Counted from the stretch's first letter, positions 9,079 through 18,732 are shown. The stretch is 64,000 nt of DNA from Fervidobacterium gondwanense DSM 13020 (GCF_900143265.1 NZ_FRDJ01000001.1:62001-126000); one strand, 5' to 3'. Program-made: numbers and translations. The notes: a model not told the origin generated them from the letters alone.

Positions 9079-10032
9079 TCATTTGTAAAGATAGCACATA
9101 ACCTTACTACCATTTACATCAAAATAAGGCGGTCTTTCTTTTCTGCATATGTCCATTGCGTACGGGCATCTTCCCGCAAACTTGCATCCAGTCGAAACGT
9201 ACTCAACCTCTTCTAAATCTGAGAGCTTTATCCTCGTGCTCCACTTTTTCTTTGGGTCTGGCTGAGGTATCGACTCCTTTAGCAGTTGCGTGTACGGATG
9301 TTTTGGTTCAGACAGCACTCGCTCTGTACTACCCGTCTCCACTATGTTGCCCCTGAACATGATGGCTATCCTGCCACCGAGGTAATAAGCCGTCATTAAG
9401 TCGTGAGTGATGTAGAGGATGCTTATTCCGAGCTCTTCGAGTTTCTTAAATAAATTAACGATCGACATTCTCAAAGAAGCATCGACCATCGACACCGGTT
9501 CATCGGCAACTAACAACTTTGGGTTTGTAAGCAAGCTCTTGGCTATCGAAATTCGCTGCAGCTGTCCACCGGAAAATTCGCTTGGATACTTGTGGTAAAA
9601 TTCGTCGAACTCGATGCCCACCGTTTTCAACTTCTCTGTTATTATCGCAGTCGCTTCTTCCTTGCTTTTTGAAATCTCAAAATTCTTCAGCGTATCGTAG
9701 AAATAGCTCTCAACTCTCCTGAGCGGATTAAACGTTGTGAACGGATTTTGGAAAACAGCCTGTATCTCCTCAAAAATCTCACTTCTTTTCTTGAGGTTGT
9801 CTATCCTCTTTCCAGAATAATACACTTCACCGCGAGTAACATCTTCAAAACCCAAGACTATCTTTGCTATAGTAGTTTTTCCACAGCCACTCTCGCCGGC
9901 TAATGTAAAGATCTCACTTCCGTTTATTTCAAAAGAAACATCATCTACAGCTGTTATCTTCGTTCCGCCTATTATACTGCCTATCCTGTAGACCTTCGTT
10001 AGGTGTTCAATCCTCAAAAGACTGTTGCTCAT
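9079..10032 (-). CDS. Oligosaccharide/oligopeptide ABC transporter ATP-binding protein (OppF-like)
   Basis: One of the two cytoplasmic ATPases of a family-5 importer. Walker A is GESGCGKTTIAK, the signature loop is FSGGQLQRIS, and Walker B is LLVADEPVSMVD, followed by the H-loop YITHDLMTA. The C-terminus has the cysteine-containing extension typical of OppD/OppF (CKFAGRCPYAMDIC), which may hold an iron-sulfur cluster. About 317 residues. The start at ATG 10032 overlaps the stop of the upstream ATPase gene by four bases (ATGA), with GGGGGTG five bases before it. Substrate is likely xylo-oligosaccharide, from the operon it is in. Confidence 0.92.
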   Translation of the reverse strand: MSNSLLRIEHLTKVYRIGSIIGGTKITAVDDVSFEINGSEIFTLAGESGCGKTTIAKIVLGFEDVTRGEVYYSGKRIDNLKKRSEIFEEIQAVFQNPFTTFNPLRRVESYFYDTLKNFEISKSKEEATAIITEKLKTVGIEFDEFYHKYPSEFSGGQLQRISIAKSLLTNPKLLVADEPVSMVDASLRMSIVNLFKKLEELGISILYITHDLMTAYYLGGRIAIMFRGNIVETGSTERVLSEPKHPYTQLLKESIPQPDPKKKWSTRIKLSDLEEVEYVSTGCKFAGRCPYAMDICRKERPPYFDVNGSKVMCYLYK

Positions 10033-11018
10033 ACCTTCACCCCCGAATGCAACCAGCATGCCACTTTTTGTCCACGTTCAACCTCTGCAAGCTGCGGTAC
10101 CGAATCTCTACACTGCTGCATTGCAAACGGGCATCTGGTATGAAATGCGCAACCTGAAGGCAGAGATGCCAAAGATGGCGGTGAACCTGGTGCGCTCTCC
10201 CTTTTTCTCTTTTCACCAAATTGAGGGAGAGATTCGATAAGGAACTTCGTGTACGGATGGAGCGGCTTTTCAAATATCTCTTCCGTTTTTCCTTCTTCGA
10301 CGATCTTGCCGGCGTACATTATGCCTATTCTGTCAGTCATGTTAGCGTGAACACCCATATCGTGCGTCACTAACACAATAGTATTTTTGTACTTCGCTTG
10401 AACATCTTTCAAAACTTGTATTACACCTCTCTGGGTAACGACATCCAGTGCGGTAGTCGGTTCATCCGCAACAATTATCTTCGGAGCGAGTATCGTCGCC
10501 AAGGCTATCGTAACCCTCTGTCTCATCCCACCTGAGAGCTGATGAGGATACGCATCCAATATCTCTTTTCTAAGCCCAAGCTCGACAATATGTTGCAAGA
10601 TATTGTCCCTCAATTCGCCTATTTTGAAGCCGTTAGCGTGCGGTTTCAAAAAGTCCTCAAACGTGTCCATTATCTTGGTTACCGGATTCAAGACATTCAT
10701 AGAACCCTGTGGCACGTAGGATATGAACTTCCACTTAAACTTCCTGCGTTCACTTGGCTGGATCTTGTAAATCGAAACCGGTTTATTCTCATCTATATAC
10801 AGCACATCGCCATCAACAACCCTCAATGGAGGCTCGACAGCGTCGAAAAGAGTTTTGAGAAGCGTACTCTTTCCGCACCCGCTTTCACCGGCGATGCCGT
10901 ATATCTCGTTTTGATTGAACGAAATACTCACTTCGTCAACAGCCTTAACAACAATTTTCTTTCCGTACACATCGAGATGGTAATATGCCTTTAAATTCCT
11001 CGTTTCGAGCACAGCCAC
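10029..11018 (-). CDS. Oligosaccharide/oligopeptide ABC transporter ATP-binding protein (OppD-like)
   Basis: The partner ATPase of the family-5 importer. Walker A GESGCGKSTLLK, signature LSGGMRQRVTIA, Walker B IIVADEPTTALD and the C-terminal CAFHTRCPFAMQQC extension identify the OppD type. About 329 residues. AGGTG ends 6 bases before a GTG at 11018, which I prefer to the GTG at 11027. The two ATPases together form the heterodimer that powers the OppB/OppC-like permeases encoded directly upstream. Confidence 0.92.
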   Translation of the reverse strand: MAVLETRNLKAYYHLDVYGKKIVVKAVDEVSISFNQNEIYGIAGESGCGKSTLLKTLFDAVEPPLRVVDGDVLYIDENKPVSIYKIQPSERRKFKWKFISYVPQGSMNVLNPVTKIMDTFEDFLKPHANGFKIGELRDNILQHIVELGLRKEILDAYPHQLSGGMRQRVTIALATILAPKIIVADEPTTALDVVTQRGVIQVLKDVQAKYKNTIVLVTHDMGVHANMTDRIGIMYAGKIVEEGKTEEIFEKPLHPYTKFLIESLPQFGEKRKRESAPGSPPSLASLPSGCAFHTRCPFAMQQCRDSVPQLAEVERGQKVACWLHSGVKV

Positions 11019-11028
11019 TGTTATCACC

Positions 11029-11883
11029 TCAAGCCTTTCCTATCCTCTGGATACGCATCCTTGGATCCAGGTACTCGCTAATGCTTAAAGACATAAGGTA
11101 CAGAGCCACAAAAATTAGGATGGAGAACAAAACGGGTGTAAGAACCCACCACCAATATCCTAAGAGCAATGCCTGACTCGATATCGACCACTGTAGCATT
11201 GTACCCAGTGTTGGCGTTTCGAGGTTGAAAACCCCGAGTATTGCCAAAGTAATCTCCATACCTATTGCCCACGACATATTTCCAATTAGCGTGGCGAATA
11301 TCAACGGAATCAAATACGGCATGTAATCTTTAAAAATAATGGAACTGGTAGATGCTCCCGAAAGAACTGATGTATATGTAAAATCCTGCTCACGGAGGCT
11401 GAGAACTTGAGAGCGCACAACGCGCGCATCCCAAGCCCAGCCAAAGACACCAAGCAGTAACCCGAGAGACGCGATTCCCATCCTTGCCTTAGCAATCATC
11501 GCGAAAAGCACAATTATCACGAAGAGAGGTATTACCAAGAAAGAATCGCTTAGGAACGTCAAAATCCTATCGGCAGCCCCACCCTTGAATCCTGCTATTA
11601 TCCCGATCAAGACAGCTATAACGCGCGAAACTAATCCGGCGATGAGTGAAGCTATCAATGAATTTCTCACTGCAAACGTGAGTAGCCAAAAGACGTCCTG
11701 TCCCATAGATGTTGTTCCGAGGATATGCGGCCAGTGTGGTGGTAAATTCCTCTCCACTACATTCCACCTATACGGATTGTAAGGAGAAAAGAACGATAAG
11801 AACGAAAGTACAACGAGTAACAAGAAAATCACGAAAGAGACTTTGAACCTATTATCTTTAAGTAGCTCCCTGAAAGTTTTCAT
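11029..11883 (-). CDS. ABC transporter permease (OppC-like)
   Basis: Inner-membrane permease of the sugar importer. An N-terminal cytoplasmic stretch is followed by a first membrane helix (VSFVIFLLLVVLSFLSFF), a periplasmic loop with NLPPHWPHILGTTSMGQDV, which is characteristic of DppC/OppC proteins, and further membrane helices. The EAA-like cytoplasmic loop lies near residues 180-200. GGGGTG precedes two adjacent ATG codons (11886 and 11883); the second has the better spacing. About 284 residues. Confidence 0.9.
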   Translation of the reverse strand: MKTFRELLKDNRFKVSFVIFLLLVVLSFLSFFSPYNPYRWNVVERNLPPHWPHILGTTSMGQDVFWLLTFAVRNSLIASLIAGLVSRVIAVLIGIIAGFKGGAADRILTFLSDSFLVIPLFVIIVLFAMIAKARMGIASLGLLLGVFGWAWDARVVRSQVLSLREQDFTYTSVLSGASTSSIIFKDYMPYLIPLIFATLIGNMSWAIGMEITLAILGVFNLETPTLGTMLQWSISSQALLLGYWWWVLTPVLFSILIFVALYLMSLSISEYLDPRMRIQRIGKA

Positions 11884-11908
11884 CATTTCACCCCATCTCA
11901 CTTGCATC

Positions 11909-12916
11909 TCATCTATATCTCACGCGCGGGTCTAATAACGGATAAATGAGGTCTATCACGAGCACGCTTGTTGTGATGACTATGATAGATATGCTCGTTA
12001 TGCCCATCAGCAAATTGTAGTCGCCTGTAAAAACAGCGTTGTAGAGCAGAGTACCGACACCGGGGTAAGAGAATGTCATCTCTGTGATTAGCGCACCGCT
12101 GAATATCTGACCAAGAGATAGTGCTAAACCAGTCGTCTGTGGCAACATCGCATTTCTAATAACATACTTGTAAACTATCTTCTTTTCCGGTACACCAGCG
12201 AGCTTTGCATACTTCACGTAATCTTCTGACTTAACCGTCTGAACGACAAGCTTCATCGCCTGGAACCAAACGAACATGCCTATCAAAAGCAATGACATCG
12301 CAGGTAGGAACGAGTGCTTTAGTATACTTACAATACTGTACCAACTGAACTTACTGGACATACCTGTCGCAAAAGCACTCCTAATTGGAAAGATAGGAAA
12401 GATATACCCAAGAATTATGAGTAACGTAAGTGCCAGTATATAGTAAGGCATAGGCCTTATTATCATCGCTATGAAATCGACAACCTTAACCCATCTCTTA
12501 TTCGAGAAATATCCTGCAAAACCACCGACGATATTACCGATTATCCACGCCAAGAGCGTTGTGATGAGCATAAGTCCCAACGTCCAAGGAAGTGATTGTG
12601 CAATAAGAAGCTTTACAGGCGTTGGGAATTGATAGTAAGACGGTCCAAAATCCGCCCTTACAAACCTCTTAAGGAAACTAACATATTGCTCCCATAACGT
12701 ACCCTCAAGACCATAAAGTTGCCTTAGGGTTTTAATCATCTGGTCAACCGACTTAGGATCCATATAGACCCCTTGCGTTGTGAAACGAGCGATGAACTGC
12801 TGAACTGGATCAGTTGGCAACAACCTTGGAATGAAGAAAACCATCGTTATGCCTACAAAAATTACAAGGAAATACACAATCAACCGAGGAATTAGATAGC
12901 TCTTTATAAACTTCAA
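11909..12916 (-). CDS. ABC transporter permease (OppB-like)
   Basis: The second permease subunit, 335 residues. It has the N-terminal membrane helix, the PRLLPTDPVQQF motif near the N-terminus that is usual in OppB/DppB proteins, and about five more membrane helices. Translation starts at a TTG (12916), eight bases after GGGGAGG. It is separated from the solute-binding protein gene upstream by a stem-loop (see 12962-12993), as is common where the binding protein must be made in excess. Confidence 0.9.
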   Translation of the reverse strand: MKFIKSYLIPRLIVYFLVIFVGITMVFFIPRLLPTDPVQQFIARFTTQGVYMDPKSVDQMIKTLRQLYGLEGTLWEQYVSFLKRFVRADFGPSYYQFPTPVKLLIAQSLPWTLGLMLITTLLAWIIGNIVGGFAGYFSNKRWVKVVDFIAMIIRPMPYYILALTLLIILGYIFPIFPIRSAFATGMSSKFSWYSIVSILKHSFLPAMSLLLIGMFVWFQAMKLVVQTVKSEDYVKYAKLAGVPEKKIVYKYVIRNAMLPQTTGLALSLGQIFSGALITEMTFSYPGVGTLLYNAVFTGDYNLLMGITSISIIVITTSVLVIDLIYPLLDPRVRYR

Positions 12917-12961
12917 AATGCATACCTCCCCTTGAGTTCAAACGTAAAAAATGACAATTTG

Positions 12962-12993
12962 AAAAAACCGGGGAGAGAGGCGTCTCCCTCCCC
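12962..12993 (-). terminator. Stem-loop with T-tract after the binding-protein gene
   Basis: On the minus strand, 20 bases after the stop of the binding-protein gene, a GC-rich hairpin (stem from GGGGAG pairing with CTCCCC, loop around ACGC) is followed by GGTTTTTT. It has the form of an intrinsic terminator, but the permease genes lie on the same strand just downstream, so it more likely acts as a partial terminator or mRNA stabiliser that makes the binding protein the most abundant product. Confidence 0.7.
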
Positions 12994-13012
12994 AATAATG
13001 AACTGCTTTATC

Positions 13013-14884
13013 TTATTTCTTCCCGGTAGGTTTCAAGAATGGTAACATATACTTGAAGTTTGGCCAGTGGTGATACGGCTGTGAGTACATATTTTCTGCG
13101 CCTGGGAAGTTCGTCCAGTAGTATTCGTCCCAAACTATAACGCCAGGATAGTTGAACGTTGGTATGCCAGGCATTTCCGCTACTAACAACTTGAGACCCT
13201 CAATTCCTAAACTAATAAGGTTTGAAGTATCGTCAGTCGAGGTGACTCTGAGTTTCTTTATAATCTCATCCATCGCTGGATTGGACCATCTCATGTAGTT
13301 ACCCCACGGTGCATTCTCGCCAATAGCTGCCTTGTAATCAGACAAGAACGGTTCGAGAACGCGGAACAAATCGGCACCGGCACCCCACGGCTCTCCTGCG
13401 GGCCAATCTGTGCTGACTTGGAACTCACCTTTCTGCCCCATTGTTGCCAAGGCATCCGTTGTCATAACTGTTACATCGATTCCGAAGTTCTTCCAAGCTT
13501 GTGATGCAGCAAATGCATTTCTGTACGATGGGTGTGCCGGGTTAGTCGTAGTAATTATCGTTATCTTCCACGGCGTACCATCCGGTAAGAGCCACTTTCC
13601 ATTCTTATCTCTCTTGAATCCATTCTTAATCAGCAGTTGCTCTGCAACGTCCGGTGCATATTTCCACCATCCAGGTCCGAATACTCGCCTGACCTCTGCT
13701 GGATCGCTTGGAACATTGTATCCCCTCTTTTTGGCGTACTCAGCCAATCTCGTTCCAGCAGTTGGGTCGTATGGTTTGAACTTCTTGCCGCCTCCGAGGT
13801 CAATTTCAAAATTCCTGAGCCATGAATCCATTCTCAGATAAAACATATCGTAGTATGCCTTTGTAAGTGGAATGTGAATTGGGCTCAACGTTACAGCGCC
13901 GTCGAATGAATTAGCAGCATATTCAACGATATCTATAGCCAAAGTTAGCGCCCAGCGCACATCCTTGTTGTCAAATGGTTTTACAGCAGTGTTGAAAGCA
14001 AGCCCCGTTATACATGGGTCAATATTGACAGTCCATGGAAAATCTTTTCTCCAAGCTCTTGCAGTATTCACACGTTGCATAACAGCCAGCATACCGGCGA
14101 TCGTAAGGTCCGCTGCATCGAGCTGGTGCTGAGCCATGGAAAGGATCTGTTGCTCGACCGTACCGCTTGCAATGAACAGTACGTACTTTGGCTGTGGCAT
14201 ACCATAAATCATGCCCGTCGGTGTCCTCTGCCAGTCGCTTCTTCTTTCCCACAACGTCCAATAACCGCCTTGATCCACATCCTTAAGCACGTACGGACCT
14301 GTACCAACTGGAGGATAGAAATTAAACGTGAGTGGGTCTTTAACCTTCTCAAACACATGCTTTGGAAGTGGTCTCAAAGCACCCCACCTATCGAGCCAAT
14401 ACGTGTGGAACCTTCCGTTTGGTTCCTTCAATTTGAACTTCACCGTGTAGTCATCGATCTTAGTGATTTGAACAACCTGCATCATCTGGTCGTGATATCC
14501 CATACCCTCAATCTTTTTCGCAAGCTCAACTGTGTAAATAACATCATCGGCAGTAAAAGGCACTCCATCGCTCCAGTAAACGCCTTTTCTCAACTTGAAC
14601 GTTACTTCAGTCAAGTCCTTACTGTACACTGGTCCACTCGCTGCGAGTGCGTTGATGATCTTTCCTGTAGCGTATTCAACACACCAGAGTGGCTCGAGCA
14701 ACAAGTTCTGAATTCCCCTGTCCTGCCACACCCAAGTTGCCCATACGTTGAAATTCGTGGGGTTAGCTGCTCTTCCTGTTAATGCATTAGCTATGAATGT
14801 CTCACTTCTCGGAATTCCCCCTGGTAAGTCTGCAAACAATACAACTGCAACAAGAACCGCCAAAATAGCCAAGAACCGCCTCAT
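13013..14884 (-). CDS. Family 5 extracellular solute-binding protein, probably xylo-oligosaccharide binding
   Basis: A secreted binding protein for the ABC importer encoded downstream. A signal peptide (MRRFLAILAVLVAVVLFA) precedes a mature SBP_bac_5 domain of about 600 residues, with VYWSDGVPFTADDVIYTVE and PVGTGPYVLKD as typical family motifs. The segment IPRSETFIANALTGRAANP after the signal is like the sugar-binding family 5 proteins of Thermotoga rather than true peptide binders. The first gene of the xylan operon; the start at 14884 follows GGAGGGAGTGTAT, whereas the longer frame from 14968 would bury the signal peptide. Ligand assignment is by operon context. Confidence 0.92.
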   Translation of the reverse strand: MRRFLAILAVLVAVVLFADLPGGIPRSETFIANALTGRAANPTNFNVWATWVWQDRGIQNLLLEPLWCVEYATGKIINALAASGPVYSKDLTEVTFKLRKGVYWSDGVPFTADDVIYTVELAKKIEGMGYHDQMMQVVQITKIDDYTVKFKLKEPNGRFHTYWLDRWGALRPLPKHVFEKVKDPLTFNFYPPVGTGPYVLKDVDQGGYWTLWERRSDWQRTPTGMIYGMPQPKYVLFIASGTVEQQILSMAQHQLDAADLTIAGMLAVMQRVNTARAWRKDFPWTVNIDPCITGLAFNTAVKPFDNKDVRWALTLAIDIVEYAANSFDGAVTLSPIHIPLTKAYYDMFYLRMDSWLRNFEIDLGGGKKFKPYDPTAGTRLAEYAKKRGYNVPSDPAEVRRVFGPGWWKYAPDVAEQLLIKNGFKRDKNGKWLLPDGTPWKITIITTTNPAHPSYRNAFAASQAWKNFGIDVTVMTTDALATMGQKGEFQVSTDWPAGEPWGAGADLFRVLEPFLSDYKAAIGENAPWGNYMRWSNPAMDEIIKKLRVTSTDDTSNLISLGIEGLKLLVAEMPGIPTFNYPGVIVWDEYYWTNFPGAENMYSQPYHHWPNFKYMLPFLKPTGKK

Positions 14885-15014
14885 ATACACTCCCTCCTCT
14901 TCACAGGATAGAAAGAAATACCTTCCAACAAAACCCCTCTCTAAGATACTCACCGCGGATTCTAACAATCAGGCAATAATTTTATTAATTACTTCCAGAG
15001 TGTAATCAATTAGC

Positions 15015-15042
15015 TTTATAACACACTTGTAATTTTAGACAA
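15015..15042 (-). promoter_or_regulatory. Candidate promoter of the xylan operon
   Basis: On the minus strand TTGTCT (15042-15037) is separated by 16 bases from TATAAA (15020-15015), about 130 bases before the start of the binding-protein gene. This is the best sigma-70-like pair I see in the 320-base gene-free stretch 14885-15204, which is otherwise AT-rich without open frames. Assigned by eye only. Confidence 0.45.
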
Positions 15043-15088
15043 AATTCGTTTAATAAAAGTAACGTTAAATGTCTTGAAGTTATAGTAT

Positions 15089-15114
15089 GAATTCTTTTAA
15101 TTTCTTAAGAATTC
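15089..15114. promoter_or_regulatory. Inverted repeat upstream of the xylan operon, candidate operator
   Basis: Perfect 8-base arms GAATTCTT and AAGAATTC separated by 10 bases, with the inner TTCTTAAGAA (15102-15111) itself a palindrome. It lies about 50 bases upstream of the candidate -35 box of the xylan operon and 90 bases beyond the end of the metallopeptidase gene. Its length and symmetry suit a dimeric regulator such as the ROK protein encoded at the other end of the operon. An alternative is simple AT-rich chance symmetry. Confidence 0.4.
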
Positions 15115-15204
15115 GAATTTTTTCAAAAAATATCTGTTATCTTTATCTACCGCAATTATAAAGCAATTAATTTTTGAGGATGGGAGAAAGTGAGGTCATG
15201 TCAT

Positions 15205-15903
15205 TTACTTTGGGGTTATTTCCAAAGACCATAAAAAGAGGCTCTTACCATTCTTCTTAAGCCAATTTCTAAACAATCTGTAATCAGGTACAAATTTTCC
15301 AACGAATCGCCAAAACTCTGGGCTGTGATCAGGATGTGCTATATGTGCAAGCTCGTGGACTATCACGTATTCAACAATACCCACTGGCGCCATAATTAAT
15401 CTCCAGTTGAGTGAAATCGTTCCTTTCGTGGAACAGCTTCCCCAGCGAGTTTTCGCATCTTTCACGACAACTTTTTTGTAGCTTATCCCCATAATCTCCG
15501 ATATCTCGTTAACCTTTTTAGGCAGATATTCTTCCGCTTGTTTTCTAAGCCACCAAATTGCCAATTTGTTGGCGTCGTCCACGTACCGCGGATTTAAAAA
15601 GAACGTCCCATTGACGTACCGCAATGGGACATTTGAATCACCGTTTAAGATTATTTTTCTCTCTTCACCGAAATAGAGTATCGCATTTTTACTCGTGAAC
15701 GCAGACTTCTGGGCGGAAAAACTTTCGACCAATTTCTTAATCTCAGACTCTTTCCTCTTCAAAAATTGTTCTAACTCTTTTTCGGTCATCGACTTCGGAA
15801 CTGAGATTTTCAGCGTTCCGTCGTAGTCTATGTAGATGGAGATTTTTCGGGTGTTTTTGTGCACTATTTTGTACTCAAAGGAGGACGTACTCAAAAAAAT
15901 CAT
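15205..15903 (-). CDS. YgjP-like zinc metallopeptidase domain protein
   Basis: A 232-residue protein of the SprT/YgjP (DUF45) metallopeptidase group. The C-terminal half has the zinc-binding HELAHIAHPDHSPEFW: HELAH is the HExxH motif with the catalytic glutamate and the third histidine follows in HPDHS. The preceding KTRWGSCSTKGTISLNWRL is the characteristic YgjP segment. The N-terminal part is a beta-rich domain of unknown role. Physiological substrate is unknown; relatives often accompany type I restriction genes or occur alone, as here. The ATG overlaps the stop of the upstream acyltransferase gene by four bases. Confidence 0.88.
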   Translation of the reverse strand: MIFLSTSSFEYKIVHKNTRKISIYIDYDGTLKISVPKSMTEKELEQFLKRKESEIKKLVESFSAQKSAFTSKNAILYFGEERKIILNGDSNVPLRYVNGTFFLNPRYVDDANKLAIWWLRKQAEEYLPKKVNEISEIMGISYKKVVVKDAKTRWGSCSTKGTISLNWRLIMAPVGIVEYVIVHELAHIAHPDHSPEFWRFVGKFVPDYRLFRNWLKKNGKSLFLWSLEITPK

Positions 15904-16649
15904 CCTTTATAATAGCTTTGGTTTTCCAGCAATTGTTCAACCGGAACATCTTTGTATTCCTTAGCAGGAACGCCCATGTATATCTTTCTTGGAACAGTGT
16001 TCCGTGTTAGAACAGACCCGGCAGCAACGAGCGTATCTTCTGCTATCTCGATGCCGGGCAATATCGTAGAATTCGCGCCAATTCGAGCACCTTTTCTCAG
16101 CGTTGGACCTTTGAAGTATTTCTTTCTCTCCTCAGTCCTGCCTAAGAAGTTGTCGTTTGTAAACGTGACACCCGGCGCTACAAAACAATAATCTTCGATT
16201 GTCGAAATTGCTGTAATATATGCGTTAGTCTCTATTTTTACGTATTTCCCAATTTTCGTTTTATTCTCAACAGCAACTCCCCTACCAATGATCGTATATT
16301 CCCCGATCTCAACATCTTCCCTAATGCTTGCCAGATCACCGACGAAAACAAAATCACCCAGTGTCGCTCCTCTATAAATCACGCAATTTGCCCCGACTGT
16401 AACGTACTTTCCAAGCAACAAAGGTGGTAATTCTTTCTCATCGGTTGTCGCAGACGCACTTGCTTTGAAAGGTTTCTTTCCAAGGACTGTGTTGTCAGCT
16501 ACAACGCACCCCTCACCAATGACTGTATCCTTTCGTATCACAACGTTGTGACCGATCACAGCGTTGTCCCCAATCACGACATTATCCTCAACAACAACAT
16601 TCTCACCAAACACAACGTTTTTGCCTATCTTCGCACTGCTGGATATCAT
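15900..16649 (-). CDS. Left-handed beta-helix acyltransferase (hexapeptide repeat)
   Basis: 249 residues made almost wholly of hexapeptide repeats ([IV]GxxxxI/V), so it should fold into a trimeric left-handed beta-helix acetyl- or acyltransferase. An insertion around residues 60-75 (ASATTDEKELPP) and the loop FTNDNFLGRTEERKK are similar to those of WbbJ/WlbB-type sugar N- or O-acetyltransferases (for example 3-amino-sugar acetylation). The acceptor cannot be identified here, because its neighbours (a radical SAM protein and a metallopeptidase) are not sugar genes. GGAGGTG is six bases before the ATG. Confidence 0.85.
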   Translation of the reverse strand: MISSSAKIGKNVVFGENVVVEDNVVIGDNAVIGHNVVIRKDTVIGEGCVVADNTVLGKKPFKASASATTDEKELPPLLLGKYVTVGANCVIYRGATLGDFVFVGDLASIREDVEIGEYTIIGRGVAVENKTKIGKYVKIETNAYITAISTIEDYCFVAPGVTFTNDNFLGRTEERKKYFKGPTLRKGARIGANSTILPGIEIAEDTLVAAGSVLTRNTVPRKIYMGVPAKEYKDVPVEQLLENQSYYKG

Positions 16650-16666
16650 ATCTCCACCTCCGTTAA

Positions 16667-17581
16667 TTAATCTGCCAACCTGAATTCCGGACCTATTTCT
16701 TTTGCAATTTTAAGTACTTTTCTGTACTCTTCTATTGTTATTCTCCTTGCTATTTCAGGGTATTTATGCGCTTGATACGTCGGATAATACTGTGCCATGA
16801 TATTAACATAAGCCTTCGGTGAGACGTTTCGGGCAATAAATCTCAGCACCTCTTCGCTTTTTGCAATATCGTTTGGCAACACAAGATGCCGAATTATCAG
16901 TCCTTTAACCGCTATGCCGTATTCATCGACTATCAAATCACCCACTTGCCTTTGCATCTCTATAAGCGATTCTTTCGCATATAAGGTGTAATTATTAACA
17001 CCAGAGTACACACGAGCGTTTTCGTCGTCTCCGTACTTAAAATCTGGCATGTATATATCAATTATACCATCTAATAATGTGATAATTTCCTTTCTTTCGT
17101 ACCCACCACAGTTGTAGACTATCGGTATTTTCAGTCCATTTTTTGCAGCAATGTTGATAGCACTCACAATCTGCGGAGCATAATGCGTTGGCGTAACTAA
17201 ATTTATGTTGTGACACCCCATGTTCTGCAACCGAAGCATGATGTCTGCAAGTTCCTCAATGCTAATCTTCATTCCTTCTCCAAGCTGACTAATCGTAAAA
17301 TTCTGACAAAACACACATCGCATGTTGCAATGCGTGAAGAATATCGTCCCTGAACCATTTCTCCCGACTAAAACAGACTCCTCGCCAAAGTGCGGTCCAA
17401 AGCTTGAAATCTCTACTTCGGCCTTTGCTTTGCAAAAACCCTTTTGCCCTGCTAACCGGTTTACACCGCAGACATGTGGACATATGTCGCACTTTTCAAG
17501 GCGAGCCATTAATTCTTTTGCAATTTTCTCAAGCGTTCCATCTTTCGACTTCTCAATATACAAAGGTGCGTACATACTCAC
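16667..17581 (-). CDS. Radical SAM protein, PflA-like (COG1313 type)
   Basis: A 304-residue radical SAM enzyme. The [4Fe-4S] cluster motif is CNMRCVFC (CxxxCxxC, about residue 90), and an N-terminal cysteine cluster (CDICPHVCGVN ... GFC) precedes it as in the pyruvate formate-lyase activating enzyme-like family without a known substrate. Later conserved pieces include NLVTPTHYAPQI, YNCGGYE and MPDFKYGD. The family is widely annotated as 'putative PFL-activating enzyme', but no glycyl-radical enzyme is in this window, so its partner is unknown. Start codon is probably the GTG at 17581, after TAAGG. Confidence 0.87.
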   Translation of the reverse strand: MSMYAPLYIEKSKDGTLEKIAKELMARLEKCDICPHVCGVNRLAGQKGFCKAKAEVEISSFGPHFGEESVLVGRNGSGTIFFTHCNMRCVFCQNFTISQLGEGMKISIEELADIMLRLQNMGCHNINLVTPTHYAPQIVSAINIAAKNGLKIPIVYNCGGYERKEIITLLDGIIDIYMPDFKYGDDENARVYSGVNNYTLYAKESLIEMQRQVGDLIVDEYGIAVKGLIIRHLVLPNDIAKSEEVLRFIARNVSPKAYVNIMAQYYPTYQAHKYPEIARRITIEEYRKVLKIAKEIGPEFRLAD

Positions 17582-17605
17582 CCACGCCTTACAATTTCGC
17601 AGAAA

Positions 17606-18690
17606 TTACTTTCGCTTAAAACTAATTCTCCAAATGTAAAAATCCTTCTTGTCCGAGCTCGTGAACAGATAGTTATATGAATACGTATAATTCACACTGT
17701 TAATGTTTGCATAAATCAATGCATCATTCACCGCTCTTGAAAGATTACTGGCTATAAAATCTCCTTCACCTACTAAGAGTACTTCCTTCCCATTCTTAAT
17801 CATATAGTAAATGTAATTCACCAGTTCGTCGTATTTCAAGACTAAATATCCATACAGCAAACTGAATGTTTCCCTCGCAGAGCTACTGTTGTACCTGACT
17901 ATTTCCTCATACAACTTCTCTGCGTAACTCTTCGCAGAAATCGTGCCTGGAAGCTTTGTTTCCGGATAGTGCGAGTACTTTGCTTGATTCGTGCCGAAAA
18001 ACAAATATGCATTTACTCCCATGCTGTCGTTCCACGTTGTGTCGACATAGAACAGCTCACTGCCTATCTTCACGACATTCCAAGCGTGCGATTGAAGAGC
18101 TGTCGCATCCTTTCCTGGTACTTTCCCCTGCCCGCTTACCAAATATGCCTGCAATCCAGCCGCTTTCGCTAACCGATAGAACAGCAGTGCGTAACCCTGG
18201 CACACACCCCTGCGGTTCTTGAGCGTTGCGTAAGCGCTTTTGTACGTATACGAACTATCGTATTCGATATTCAGCTTCATCCATTCGTTTATCATGAAGA
18301 CCTTCTTTGTATCACTCTTATACCATTCAATATAGCTGAAATATTCTTCTGGATAAAATCATCTACAGCCTTTCGCTCTGCGGGTGTTTCGACGTAAGTG
18401 TACGTGATAGTCGTTGTTACGGTACCGAGCTGTTCAACTGAATTCTCTTCCCATCGCTGCAAAAATAAACTTTCACCGATGCTCTTAATAACCGAATCTA
18501 CGACTTTGAGCATCGTTGAATTATTCGTCCCGTACGCTAACAAAACTGTTGTCGGTTCAAAGTTCAAAATATCGGTCACAATAACTTTCTCTATCTCATC
18601 TGCCGAGCGCACTTTGTACGTTTGACCAATGAGCATTGTGTCGATTGATATCAAAACAACAAAGCAAACTAAACAAACTTTTCTAAACAA
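17606..18690 (-). pseudogene. Exported transglutaminase-like protein, frameshifted
   Basis: Two overlapping frames read like one gene. The upstream part (18690-18292) begins at a TTG seven bases after GGAGG and has a signal peptide ending near LIGQ. The downstream part (from 18295) holds a transglutaminase/protease-like core: RGVCQGYALL (cysteine), SHAWNVV (histidine) and YVDTTWND (aspartate). In the frame of the core, the sequence stays protein-like upstream of its ATG (YIEWYKSDTKKVF), back to a four-base A run on the plus strand at 18355-18358. There it would join the first frame after KAVDD. So one roughly 360-residue protein has been split by a single-base slip. Alternatives are two ATGA-overlapping genes, or a sequencing error. 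Function of such secreted domains is unknown. Confidence 0.72.
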
Positions 18691-18732
18691 CCTTCCGCCT
18701 CCAATCTGGGAATGTTGCTGTTCGGATAACTT

